Positions 9,859 through 19,706 of a stretch of 64,000 bases of DNA are shown in pieces. The stretch is from the NCBI GenBank assembly GCA_938007965.1, contig CALLMH010000025.1, positions 36,069 through 100,068 on the forward strand, in the 5' to 3' direction. The notes beneath the pieces are model-generated. The model had not been told where the DNA came from and did not search any database. It was given only the letters and a program-made list of their open reading frames with translations. Numbering within the stretch: the stretch's first letter is position 1; each line of letters opens with the position of its first letter. Origin of the DNA: an uncultured Saprospiraceae bacterium. GTDB taxonomy: Bacteria > Bacteroidota > Bacteroidia > Chitinophagales > Saprospiraceae. The position numbers were made by a program, and so were the translations under genes.

Positions 9859-12093
9859 CTAAATGACATATTTGATATTTATACTGAATAGGGTATGTCT
9901 AGGACGACCAGCATAGTAGTGTCTAGGCGCATTGCCACCAAATGAGGATGCATTGACCAATGTCATCGCAGCATATTTTTCATCCCACAGATTCACAAAG
10001 TGGATTCTTGGAGATATCTGCCATTTGCCACGATTCCAGCGATAACCAGCAAGTGCATTGACCAATTGATAGGACTCTGATTGGATAGAGTTATCATCTC
10101 GCATTTGATATGCATCTACGAACTGATAGCGTAGATTAGCAAACCAGCCTTGGTGCACCCCAGAAATGATGGTCGTGAACACCTGTAACGGGGCACCTGG
10201 AATAGTGTTGCCAGAGAAATCAATTTCATTATCTATAAAGTTGATGTACCGATTTTGCATCACGTTATAGTTGACTTCTATATTGAGATTCTTCTGGTCT
10301 ATATTTCTTAGTAGTTTATATTTTAGACCCAGTTCTACTCCTGCATAATATGCATTTCCACTATTTGTATTTATGGGTTGATTGGTTTGATCTCTTTCTA
10401 TCGTGATGAGGTCTGTAGCCCACATAGAGTAGATCTCTCCTCTGTATTCTAGATGATCAGCGATGATTCCTTTGCCGCCTAGAGATACATTCCATGCGGA
10501 TGAGGGGAGTAGATCTTGGCTATACTGACCACTAGGCAGTAGCGCTTGTTGAGGACTAAAATAATTGACCCCTCGCCCTACAATAACATACAGTCGGTTG
10601 TAGCTGTTCAGTCGATAAGAAAATGTCGCTTCTGGTAATATGAATGCTCTGTCTAGTACATCACTACCTTCAGCAGATATGGATACGTATTGGGCATTTA
10701 GTCCTAGTTTGTAAGCCCATTTATGAGAGATCTCGGCATCGAGTTGGGTGTATAGTTCATATATAGATCTATGCTCGTCACCTTCTCCGAATTGAGCACC
10801 TTTCGAGTCGACATCAGTATCGAAGAGTTGAAAGTCGTACCCTTCATTTTGTAATCTGTAACCGACCGTATATACTTCATCATATCCCGGGCGCTCATAT
10901 GTAAACTTTCCTTTTACGCCATATGTATCTGCGGATTCGTCGATCGTATTGAATGGTCTAAGCTCTGAACTCTCAAATATCTGCCCATAGGCGGTATGAG
11001 ACATCGACCTCTTGTAGTCAAAAGCATAGTCAATATTTAAGCCGATCAATGTCCGATTATAATCTTCATTGCCTCGTGCTTTGTTCCATGTAAATGCAGC
11101 TTTCGAAGGCTCGTTGTCATAGTCTTCTCTATTAAGTGAGCTAGGTATGAATGCCTTCAAGTCTACGTGATTGAAAAGACCAGTAAGTTTTAATTTACCA
11201 CCCCTATTCATGGTATAATTAAGTGTAAGATTGCCTCTAGTGAATTGATTATTGTCTCGATAGCCATCATCAGTTACATGTGAATGATAGATAGATAGAT
11301 TATGCGAATTCTTCCTGTCGGTTCTTCCGAGGTTGATTTGATTTTGGGTAGTAAAGTGCCCCCATTTTCCTATTGTATTATTGGTAGTCAGTTCAGTTTT
11401 TTCTTCAGATCTAATATTCTTATTTTTTATTATGATGGCACCCCCGTAACCAGCTTCGTAATCACTTCCGGTTGTTCCTTTTATTATTTCTATGCGATCG
11501 GCCATATGTAGTCCTAGATCTTCTATGGCACTTTCCCCTATACTATTGTGTAGAGGTATATTATTATAAAAGGTTTTCACATCCGAGGTTGCGAATTGAG
11601 ATGTGCTTCCGATCCCTCTTATGGTCAGTTTATTGGTGTTGAACCCTCCTGATTGCATATGTAATCCTGGAACTATGTTCAGCACATCACTGGTACTGCC
11701 GGGGATGGTAATTTCGTTTATTTTCTTGGTAAGGGTTGTTGTGTTTTCGGCTTCGGAAATAATGTATTTAGCATTGATTTCGACTGGTGCATCGTGATAA
11801 TCCAATATCATTTTTTCGATCAATACGATCCGATATTTGTTTTGTCCATTGAGAATTAATTCTTGTTGTCGATAGCCTATATAGCTTATCTGTAGTGTGT
11901 CGCTCGATGTTAGAAGGGTAAAAGTACCATCGATGCCCGAGATGGTGCCATTTTCTGTTCCTTTTTCAATAATAGTTACGCCTATAAGTGGCTCACCGTT
12001 CCTATTTACTACTATTCCACTGACTACCTCCTGACCTAAAACTAAAGTTGGAAATAAAAATATTGAATAACAAATGATAAAAAATGACTTCAT
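9859..12093 (-). CDS. TonB-dependent receptor with carboxypeptidase-like regulatory domain
   Basis: VSGIVVNRNGEPLIGVTIIEKGTENGTISGIDGTFTL, plug domain LTIRGIGSTSQFATSDVKTFYNNIPL...DRIEIIKGTTGSDYEAGYGGAI. Confidence 0.93.
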   Translation of the reverse strand: MKSFFIICYSIFLFPTLVLGQEVVSGIVVNRNGEPLIGVTIIEKGTENGTISGIDGTFTLLTSSDTLQISYIGYRQQELILNGQNKYRIVLIEKMILDYHDAPVEINAKYIISEAENTTTLTKKINEITIPGSTSDVLNIVPGLHMQSGGFNTNKLTIRGIGSTSQFATSDVKTFYNNIPLHNSIGESAIEDLGLHMADRIEIIKGTTGSDYEAGYGGAIIIKNKNIRSEEKTELTTNNTIGKWGHFTTQNQINLGRTDRKNSHNLSIYHSHVTDDGYRDNNQFTRGNLTLNYTMNRGGKLKLTGLFNHVDLKAFIPSSLNREDYDNEPSKAAFTWNKARGNEDYNRTLIGLNIDYAFDYKRSMSHTAYGQIFESSELRPFNTIDESADTYGVKGKFTYERPGYDEVYTVGYRLQNEGYDFQLFDTDVDSKGAQFGEGDEHRSIYELYTQLDAEISHKWAYKLGLNAQYVSISAEGSDVLDRAFILPEATFSYRLNSYNRLYVIVGRGVNYFSPQQALLPSGQYSQDLLPSSAWNVSLGGKGIIADHLEYRGEIYSMWATDLITIERDQTNQPINTNSGNAYYAGVELGLKYKLLRNIDQKNLNIEVNYNVMQNRYINFIDNEIDFSGNTIPGAPLQVFTTIISGVHQGWFANLRYQFVDAYQMRDDNSIQSESYQLVNALAGYRWNRGKWQISPRIHFVNLWDEKYAAMTLVNASSFGGNAPRHYYAGRPRHTLFSINIKYVI

Positions 12094-12248
12094 GCGATGC
12101 GTTGAGATAAAGTAAAATTCTCATCAAAGATTCACATATATGATCTCTTTTTATCAAAAATAATGTTTTTCTTTTGTTATTTAAGCGCTAATCGTCCTCT
12201 GAACTCGGTAATTTATTGGATATTTATCATCAACTATATTTGAAATTT

Positions 12249-12674
12249 ATGAAAACAATACTTCAACTTATATTTATCTGTATTACTTCTTTTACCATCA
12301 ACGCGCAATCTGCGATAGGCACTTGGAAAACCATCGACGATGAAGACGGAAAAGTAAAGTCACACGTAGAGATCTATGAGCAAAACGGCAAGCTATATGG
12401 AAAAGTATCCCGACTAATCAGTACAAAGACTACAGTATGTAGTGATTGTAAAGGGGCAAAAAAAGGGCAGGCCATTGAAGGTATGGAAATCATATGGAAC
12501 CTTGAAAAAGATTCAGACACAGAATGGGAAGGAGGATATATACTAGATCCCGCATCGGGCAAAGAATATAAGTGTAAAATCGAACTTACTGATGCGAATA
12601 CATTAAATGTCAGAGGGTTTATCGGTTTTTCTTTATTGGGAAGAACCCAAACATGGTACCGTGTGGATAACTAA
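12249..12674 (+). CDS. DUF2147 domain-containing secreted protein
   Basis: MKTILQLIFICITSFTINAQ signal peptide, IGTWKTIDDEDGKVKSHVEIYEQNGKLYGKV, C-terminal WYRV. ATG at 12249 preferred over the track start. Confidence 0.85.
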   Translation: MKTILQLIFICITSFTINAQSAIGTWKTIDDEDGKVKSHVEIYEQNGKLYGKVSRLISTKTTVCSDCKGAKKGQAIEGMEIIWNLEKDSDTEWEGGYILDPASGKEYKCKIELTDANTLNVRGFIGFSLLGRTQTWYRVDN

Positions 12675-12817
12675 GATGTGTCCCTAAAATAATACGGAAG
12701 CGAAACGGAGTAAAAGATAAATTACTTTCGCTTTCTATTGAAGCTATTTTACGATAGTTTTTTAAATCACGACGTTGGGACAATGAGGAAGGCAGGTGAT
12801 TTTGGGGACAAAAAAAA

Positions 12818-12876
12818 GCAGGGTCTCAAATTAATGAAAGCCCCTGCATAACCCCAAAAAACCAATTGAAAACAAT
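12818..12876. ncRNA. Putative structured RNA element, tandem copy 1
   Basis: GCAGGG-tctcaaattaatgaaagc-CCCTGC then ATAACCCCAAAAAACCAATTGAAAACAAT. On the minus strand the hairpin is followed by TTTTTTTT (intrinsic-terminator-like). Confidence 0.5.
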
Positions 12877-12983
12877 CGTCTTTACTCCCGATTTGGAAGT
12901 GTATATTTTTAAATAATTACTTTTAACTATTGGATTTAATATCTTGATTTTTTGATTAAAATCAGATGGAGTTTTTAAAAACA

Positions 12984-13041
12984 GCAGGGATCCAAATTAA
13001 TGGACACCCTGCATAACCCCAAAAAACCAATTGAAAACAAT
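12984..13041. ncRNA. Putative structured RNA element, tandem copy 2
   Basis: GCAGGG-atccaaattaatggaca-CCCTGC then the same ATAACCCCAAAAAACCAATTGAAAACAAT; minus-strand tail TGTTTTT. Confidence 0.5.
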
Positions 13042-13519
13042 TATTCTTACTCTCTTAATGAGAGGATTTTTATTTTACATTTTATAGATTCGCTTTCGTA
13101 TCTATTTGTTAGACTTCATTATTGCAATTAAGTCACAAAAAAATTAAACATATTATAATTATTGCTTTTTAGTTCATAATTCAAAATGAATATTATTGAA
13201 TCTAATTCAAAATTTATAATTTATATGTTGTAAATCTTTTGATATATATTTAAGACAATACTTGATTACAGAAGTCACATTTTTTACAAAAAAAAATTAT
13301 TTATTTTAATTATTTATTCTGATCTATCATGTAAATAATTGATATACAATACATTGAGGTGGATGTAAATATTTTTTATGTATTTATTTAACCACTGTAT
13401 CGGAGTTGAATAGAAAATAATAAACAATTTTATATTGATTATTACGGTCTATAATTATCATCTTGTGAGAAATTACGAGACCCCAAAGAGTGAAATTAAC
13501 CGAGTAATAGTAGTTACTG

Positions 13520-14893
13520 ATGGCAAAGATAAAAAAAGCATTTTTTTGTGGAAATTGCGGATTCGAATCTGCAAAGTGGATGGGGAAGTGCACTAGTTGT
13601 AATGAATGGAATACCTTCACCGAAGAGATTTTACAAAAACCGACTAAGCAGGAAGAAAAAAGTGCAGTATGGAAGGATGATTCGGGCATGAAGAATAAGC
13701 CGAAAGAACTACATACAGTCGTCACAGAAAATAGATCTAGAATAATTACGCCGGATGGTGAGCTCAATAGAGTACTCGGAGGTGGCTTGGTCAATGGTTC
13801 TATTATACTTATCGGTGGTCAGCCAGGGATAGGAAAATCGACATTATTACTTCAGTTCGCAACGCGCACAGACCAGAAAGTACTCTATATCTCAGGAGAG
13901 GAGAGTGAAGAACAGATTAAAATGAGAGCGGATAGAGTAGGTATCAAAAATAAAAATAGCTACATATACGCTGAGACCAATATCAATTCTATACTCAAGG
14001 CGGCCAAGCAATTAGATCCAGGTGTAATCATCGTGGATTCGATACAGACGATATCATCTCCGTTTCTAGATAGTACTCCGGGGAGTATTTCTCAAGTAAG
14101 GGAATGTACAGGTGAACTGCAACGATTTGCCAAAGAGACCAACATCCCGATATTTATCATAGGACACATCACAAAGGATGGATCGATAGCTGGGCCCAAG
14201 TTACTAGAACATATCGTAGACGTTGTCCTCCAATTTGAAGGAGATAGAAATTATTCGTATCGGATTTTGAGAACGCTCAAAAATAGATTTGGATCAACGG
14301 ATGAGATTGGTATATATGCTATGGATCAGACTGGCCTTAGAGAAGTAGAGAATCCATCCGAATTACTCATCTCTCAGAACAATGAAATACTATCAGGAAG
14401 TGCTATCGCAGCATCTATAGAAGGGCTACGACCACTGATGATAGAGACACAGGCGCTGGTCACTCCAGCTATATATGGTACTCCACAGCGATCCGCTACA
14501 GGATTCGATCTCAGGAGACTATCTATGTTACTTGCAGTATTGGAGAAGAGATGTGGCTTAGCATTTGGTCAGAATGACGTATTTCTCAATATGGCGGGCG
14601 GATTGAAGGTTTCGGATCCATCCATTGATCTGGCTATAGTAGCTGCACTGATTAGTTCTCTGGAAGATATTAGTGTACATAAGAATATATGTTTCGCAGG
14701 TGAAGTAGGATTATCAGGAGAGGTTAGACCTGTGAGTAGAGTCGATCAGCGTGTGCAAGAGGCTGCTCGGTTAGGATTTGAAGTAATATTTGTTTCTAAG
14801 TTTAATTATAAAACAGAACCATCATACGATCTACAGATAGAAGTCAAAATGATCTCAAAAATCGATGACCTCCTACAGGAAGTATTTGCTTAA
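13520..14893 (+). CDS. radA: DNA repair protein RadA
   Basis: N-terminal zinc finger FFCGNCGFESAKWMGKCTSCNEWNT, Walker A GGQPGIGKSTLLLQ, KNRFGSTDEIG (KNRFG motif), Lon-like C-terminus. Confidence 0.97.
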   Translation: MAKIKKAFFCGNCGFESAKWMGKCTSCNEWNTFTEEILQKPTKQEEKSAVWKDDSGMKNKPKELHTVVTENRSRIITPDGELNRVLGGGLVNGSIILIGGQPGIGKSTLLLQFATRTDQKVLYISGEESEEQIKMRADRVGIKNKNSYIYAETNINSILKAAKQLDPGVIIVDSIQTISSPFLDSTPGSISQVRECTGELQRFAKETNIPIFIIGHITKDGSIAGPKLLEHIVDVVLQFEGDRNYSYRILRTLKNRFGSTDEIGIYAMDQTGLREVENPSELLISQNNEILSGSAIAASIEGLRPLMIETQALVTPAIYGTPQRSATGFDLRRLSMLLAVLEKRCGLAFGQNDVFLNMAGGLKVSDPSIDLAIVAALISSLEDISVHKNICFAGEVGLSGEVRPVSRVDQRVQEAARLGFEVIFVSKFNYKTEPSYDLQIEVKMISKIDDLLQEVFA

Positions 14894-15038
14894 CTATCCA
14901 TTATGGTCCATATACTGAACTTAACTCTCATTCGGATGATAGTCAGCAGATACAATACGCTTTGGGATAAGTATTTTGATTCTGTCGGTGGACTTTTTAT
15001 CGATCGTATACGAGCAACTTATTCGATTTCAAATTGTT

Positions 15039-15473
15039 ATGTCAAGGATGAAGAAATGGACTAAATCTGATCTTATTACCTTATCACATTCACATCCGAT
15101 CATTGCTTTTGATGGGGTTTGTAATCTGTGTGATGGCTTTGTTCAGTGGTTAATCAAAAGAGATAGCAAAAAAAAATTCAGGTATGTCACATTACAATCC
15201 GATCCTGGTGATATATTATTATCAATGACTGATATTAGGAAAGAATCGGTTATCCTCGCTTACAAGGGATCTATGTACACATACAGCGATGTAGGCCTGA
15301 CTAGTATGAAGATTCTGGGCAGAGGGTGGAAAGTATTATCATATATATCAATCTTGCCGAAAGGATTCAGAGATATGGTGTATCATATTATAGCTCGAAA
15401 TAGATATCGCTGGTTTGGAAAGAAAGATGAATGTATAGTTCCGTCAGTTGAATTGAGAGAGTTGTTTTTGTGA
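15039..15473 (+). CDS. DCC1-like thiol-disulfide oxidoreductase family protein (DUF393)
   Basis: IIAFDGVCNLCDGFVQWLIKRDSKKKFRYVTLQSD: the DGVCxLC motif defines the family. Internal ATG at 15039 preferred over the track start. Confidence 0.85.
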   Translation: MSRMKKWTKSDLITLSHSHPIIAFDGVCNLCDGFVQWLIKRDSKKKFRYVTLQSDPGDILLSMTDIRKESVILAYKGSMYTYSDVGLTSMKILGRGWKVLSYISILPKGFRDMVYHIIARNRYRWFGKKDECIVPSVELRELFL

Positions 15474-15752
15474 TTAGGAGGGAATATGTCCTGTAGCATG
15501 CAGCGTATCACACTTCAGCGTATCGTATCTATCCTGTATGTGGGGATTTTGGATAATCCACGTATTGCAGCATAATAAAAAAACCTTACCGAATTAACGA
15601 TGATGCTTTTGCGTTGAGAGGGAAATCGGACCCTGACTTGACATAATATATAGATCAAGCAAACATTTTCGAAACGGTCTCATTTGTTTTAATGAATAAG
15701 GGGAGTATAATTCGAGATTAAAATCATTTTGTTAAATAAAATAATATTTAGA

Positions 15753-18221
15753 CTATAGTATAGTAATCGGAACTCTAAGCTTAGTTGCGACTGGAATATG
15801 AATATCTATATCCTCGCTTGGCGTTTCAATAGAAACGATTAGAGAGTACCTTCCTACAGAATCATATTTTTTCAAGTGTGTACGCTCTTTCCACCAGCCT
15901 ATAACCGGAAAAATACCTACATATTTACAAGCTGCAAGTTCGGTGGCTGTCATATTAACAAAATCAGAGTGCACTGAACCTAAATTTCGTGATTGAGAAC
16001 CAATTTCCCAATTGGCGCCTGTTCCACCTACTCCTTCAGCACCCTCAACTGCAGCATTTACTCTTTGAGCAAACTCTTCCTCTGATTCTGCAGGTTTATT
16101 AATTTCAAATTTGAGCCCATGGGACCTATATCTATAGCGATCTTTCCAGCCAATTTCTCCAGGACCTGGCTCTATAAAATAAGAAATAGTTACTCTCAAT
16201 GTAACTGGAGTATCTCCTAATTCAAGCAACGCTTCTTCCGGCCAAGGTAGTTCATAAAAGTGCATGTCTTTAGTTGTAACATTTGGCTTTCCTTCGGCTT
16301 TGTGAAAAGGCTGGATCTCTGATTGAGAAACCAAAGTTAAATTGTTACTCATTGAGTAAAGTGCTTTGTCTAAATCGGGTACCCCATAACCGCATATTCG
16401 TAATAGATTTCTATAGTTGGCTTTTGAAGAACCATCTATAAGAAATTGCTCTTTCATAACATCAGTCCATCGTGCTGAATGAATGAGTAATGCTCTTATT
16501 GTTTCAGGCCATGCTTCTGGATATTGAATTTGAATTTGAGCGGCCATCCAAGAGCCTTTTGCTGTCGCCGCGCTACTCATACTAAATGAATCAAATTGTC
16601 TATTAGCCGGTCTATAGTGCGTAGTCAAAACAGACAAATCATAACAGCCAGATGCAAAATCACCTTGTCCGTTCCTTGCTGCGTTTCCACCTTCTAAAAC
16701 AATATCTGGTTTAAATGGCCATTTCTTATCTTCCCATGTTCTAGATGTAGAACTAAATGGAGATAATCCACCGGCAGGAGCTATAGCCTCGAAATCCTCT
16801 AATCCAGGTTCTTCTATATTTGTTTTTTCTGTATAAGCACCGATTGTTAAGGCATTCCAAGATTGACCTGGAGATTCAACAGATGTTACCAAATTGGATT
16901 CAGGGTATGTTAACCATAATGCATTAGATGTATTTCCGCTAGATAATAATATAAGCCTTCTCTCTTCATCTTCTGCACCAGAGCATAATGCATCAATAGC
17001 TCCAGAATATGATGTCGGACGACCTTGATCAAAATTAGTATCAACACTCACTGCCATACAAATGATTCTTTTTCTATTAGGATTGGCTATTTCTGCATAA
17101 CTAATTACTTGTTTTGTTATGAAACCATAAAGCTCAGGATCATTGTGCTCTGCACCAGGCGGCAAAATTTTTCCTGATTCGAGTTTATGAGAAATGCCAA
17201 TAGCATTTTGACTTTCTATTGCTTCTTGTAAATCTCCAAATATTGCAACTCCAGCCATTTGGGTTCCATGACCTTCATCGTCATCAATTCCCCATTCCTG
17301 AACATATGTATATTTATCTCTATCATCTAATATAGGACCAATAAGTGCATGACCGTTGTTAATTCCAGTGTCCAAAATACAAATGGCGGTGTTGGTGCCA
17401 TCATCGCCAATCGCAATTCTCTGGCTCAGTTCTTCAACCCATTCAGCCTGATCCACATTATTTTCACTCATTATAAAACTAAGAGCTGTTTTTGCCTTTC
17501 GTAATTCAGCTAAATAGTTAAAAATTTGAATGAACTCGTTTAATTGGTCTTTATTACATCTACCTATGACAACCAATCGCTCTGGGAAATTGATAACTCC
17601 CTCCTTTAGTTCTATTCCTATTTGTTGGCAGGTCTCATTAAATATTTCTAGTACATTGAATTGAGGCTCAGTTCTTAGCCAAAACTCGCACCAAATAGGA
17701 TGCTCGGTTGGAATCAAATCAGGGTTGTCTTGCCAAAAAGACTCAATAAAAGCGAGAGAAATATCTTGAATGGAATTTACTAAGTCCTGATTGTTATGTT
17801 TTTTTTGGTTTGCGTTTTTAGGTTCTAAGTATTTTTCAATCTTTGAAATAAAATAACCTTCTTTCCCCTCGGGAACATAGATAGTTGCTACTGCTTCATC
17901 AAGTTCAGATGTTCTGACATTTAATAACCTGATCCCTCGGGAAATGTTTTCAACAGATTTTTCCTTTAATTCATGTTCTGGTAAGCCTCGAATTTCAATA
18001 TAGTGACCCGATTTAGTTTGTAAAGCTTGAGCAACCCTTTGTTTGTTTTGATGATCAACGTCAGTCCACAGTCTTTTAAATTGACCAATTAACCTTGTTC
18101 CATGCGATTGTATATTTCTTTCTGGATATTTGCTAGAACCCCTTCCCGGTTGTTTAGTAGTATATTCAATGGCTTGATTTACGTTATTGAGAAAGAGAAT
18201 TGGATATTTGTGTAATGGCAT
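15753..18221 (-). CDS. ietS: S8 subtilisin-like serine protease, IetS-like
   Basis: Triad motifs: Asp AICILDTGIN, His DDEGHGTQMAGVA, Ser FSMSSAATAKGSWMAA; ~250-aa N-terminal region before the protease core; 12 nt downstream of an AAA ATPase gene. Confidence 0.85.
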   Translation of the reverse strand: MPLHKYPILFLNNVNQAIEYTTKQPGRGSSKYPERNIQSHGTRLIGQFKRLWTDVDHQNKQRVAQALQTKSGHYIEIRGLPEHELKEKSVENISRGIRLLNVRTSELDEAVATIYVPEGKEGYFISKIEKYLEPKNANQKKHNNQDLVNSIQDISLAFIESFWQDNPDLIPTEHPIWCEFWLRTEPQFNVLEIFNETCQQIGIELKEGVINFPERLVVIGRCNKDQLNEFIQIFNYLAELRKAKTALSFIMSENNVDQAEWVEELSQRIAIGDDGTNTAICILDTGINNGHALIGPILDDRDKYTYVQEWGIDDDEGHGTQMAGVAIFGDLQEAIESQNAIGISHKLESGKILPPGAEHNDPELYGFITKQVISYAEIANPNRKRIICMAVSVDTNFDQGRPTSYSGAIDALCSGAEDEERRLILLSSGNTSNALWLTYPESNLVTSVESPGQSWNALTIGAYTEKTNIEEPGLEDFEAIAPAGGLSPFSSTSRTWEDKKWPFKPDIVLEGGNAARNGQGDFASGCYDLSVLTTHYRPANRQFDSFSMSSAATAKGSWMAAQIQIQYPEAWPETIRALLIHSARWTDVMKEQFLIDGSSKANYRNLLRICGYGVPDLDKALYSMSNNLTLVSQSEIQPFHKAEGKPNVTTKDMHFYELPWPEEALLELGDTPVTLRVTISYFIEPGPGEIGWKDRYRYRSHGLKFEINKPAESEEEFAQRVNAAVEGAEGVGGTGANWEIGSQSRNLGSVHSDFVNMTATELAACKYVGIFPVIGWWKERTHLKKYDSVGRYSLIVSIETPSEDIDIHIPVATKLRVPITIL

Positions 18222-18233
18222 ATTCTAGTAATC

Positions 18234-19193
18234 TTATTTTCTTTTATATATTTCTTGCCTGTTTTGAAGCATAGATATAAATGCTTTCTTTTGGACCTGT
18301 TTTTTGCCACTTAATATCATGTCTTTAACCGCATCCTCGCAAGCTAATGATATTTCAGCATGACTTAGCCCCACAAAACTATCTAGTGATATATTTTCAA
18401 TTTTAAAACCGTATTTAAAATTAATTAGCTTATTTTTTATTAGCTCAAAAGCTTCTTCTTTCGATGGTAGGTTATAAAATAATGTATCATCAAACCTTCT
18501 AAATAATGCGGTATCTAGTAATCCAATATTATTTGTTGCCGCAAGAATAAAACTATTGGATTGATCTTGTTCCAAGAATTGTAAAAATGCATTTAAAACT
18601 CTCCTCATCTCGCCAACTTCATTATCTCTAGCGCGTTCAGTACCAATGGCATCAAATTCATCAAACAGATAAACTCCTTTATTTGATTCAATAAAATCAA
18701 AAACCATTCGTAATTTTGCCGCTGTTTCTCCCATATATTTAGTGACTATTTTATCAATTAATATCACGTAAATAGGGAGGTCAAGTTCATTAGCAATGAT
18801 TGATGCCGTAAAAGTTTTACCTGTACCAGGAGGACCAGCTAAAAGAACTTTCCGTCGATTGGTCATTCCATATTTAGACAATTTGGACTTTTGCTTGTAT
18901 TCTTTTAGAATTCTTTCTATTCTATTTTTTAATTCATCAGAAGCAACTAACTGCGAAAGTCTTGTCTCAGGCTCTACCCATTGCATTAGATCAGATAGAT
19001 TCTTTTTATTTGGTATTTTTCTTATTAGAGTTTTAGATCCGCTCTCAATAAGTTTTTTGATGTCATTTGCTAAATTACCATGACCATTTCTAGCTTCGGA
19101 AGCTGCCAACTGAAGAGCAATCGTCTTAAACCTATTCCCATCTTTATCAAAATGAGATTTTATTAAAGCCTTTATTTGGTCACTGTTTGCCAT
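18234..19193 (-). CDS. ietA: AAA+ ATPase, IetA-like
   Basis: Walker A LLAGPPGTGKTFTAS, Walker B GVYLFDEFDAIGTER, sensor 1 ILAATNN, DTALFRRFDD arginine-finger region. Confidence 0.85.
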   Translation of the reverse strand: MANSDQIKALIKSHFDKDGNRFKTIALQLAASEARNGHGNLANDIKKLIESGSKTLIRKIPNKKNLSDLMQWVEPETRLSQLVASDELKNRIERILKEYKQKSKLSKYGMTNRRKVLLAGPPGTGKTFTASIIANELDLPIYVILIDKIVTKYMGETAAKLRMVFDFIESNKGVYLFDEFDAIGTERARDNEVGEMRRVLNAFLQFLEQDQSNSFILAATNNIGLLDTALFRRFDDTLFYNLPSKEEAFELIKNKLINFKYGFKIENISLDSFVGLSHAEISLACEDAVKDMILSGKKQVQKKAFISMLQNRQEIYKRK

Positions 19194-19530
19194 TATAATT
19201 TTATTCCAAGTTGAATTCGTCTCTGGATTAATCTTATTGTAAAGATACTAATATTACTATAGATATTGAAGACTAAAATTCATTCGAAAAAGGAGTTTAA
19301 ATTTCAAGAGACTTAAAATAATTTATAAGTCAATTTCTAAGCAGATTACTCTGGATTTCTAATATGCTCAGATGCGCCTATAAAATTATGCATGTAGAAA
19401 CGAAACGAAATTTGATAATGATCTAGGTTCATTTGTTTAAACAATGATTTACAAAACTTTAGGCCACTATCAAAATTCAAAAAAATGAGTCATGAAACGT
19501 AAGTTCATAACTCATTCATGTCAAGAATTG

Positions 19531-19613
19531 TGCCCGGAGCGGGACTCGAACCCGCACGTACGTAGTACACATGTCCCTCAAACATGCCTGTCTACCAATT
19601 TCAGCACCCGGGC
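19531..19613 (-). tRNA. tRNA-Leu (anticodon GAG)
   Basis: Reverse complement GCCCGGGTGCTGAAATTGGTAGACAGGCATGTTTGAGGGACATGTGTACTACGTACGTGCGGGTTCGAGTCCCGCTCCGGGCA; acceptor stem, anticodon loop TTGAGGG, GGTTCGAGTCC T-arm, long variable arm. Confidence 0.95.
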
Positions 19614-19706
19614 TAAAATCGAAATGCAAATCTACATTTTCTTTTTAATTTAACGAATGAAGTTTTCACAATATTAAATACCTTCACTAATCCAACCAAA
19701 GACAAA

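Noticed and set aside
13384-13794. 136-aa minus-strand ORF over the radA start
   Set aside because: Antisense to conserved radA zinc finger and extends into AT-rich intergenic DNA.
15474-15752. Possible att direct repeat of the tRNA-Leu 3' end flanking IetAS
   Set aside because: No match to tgcccggagcgggactcgaacccgc found by eye in this gap and no integrase nearby.
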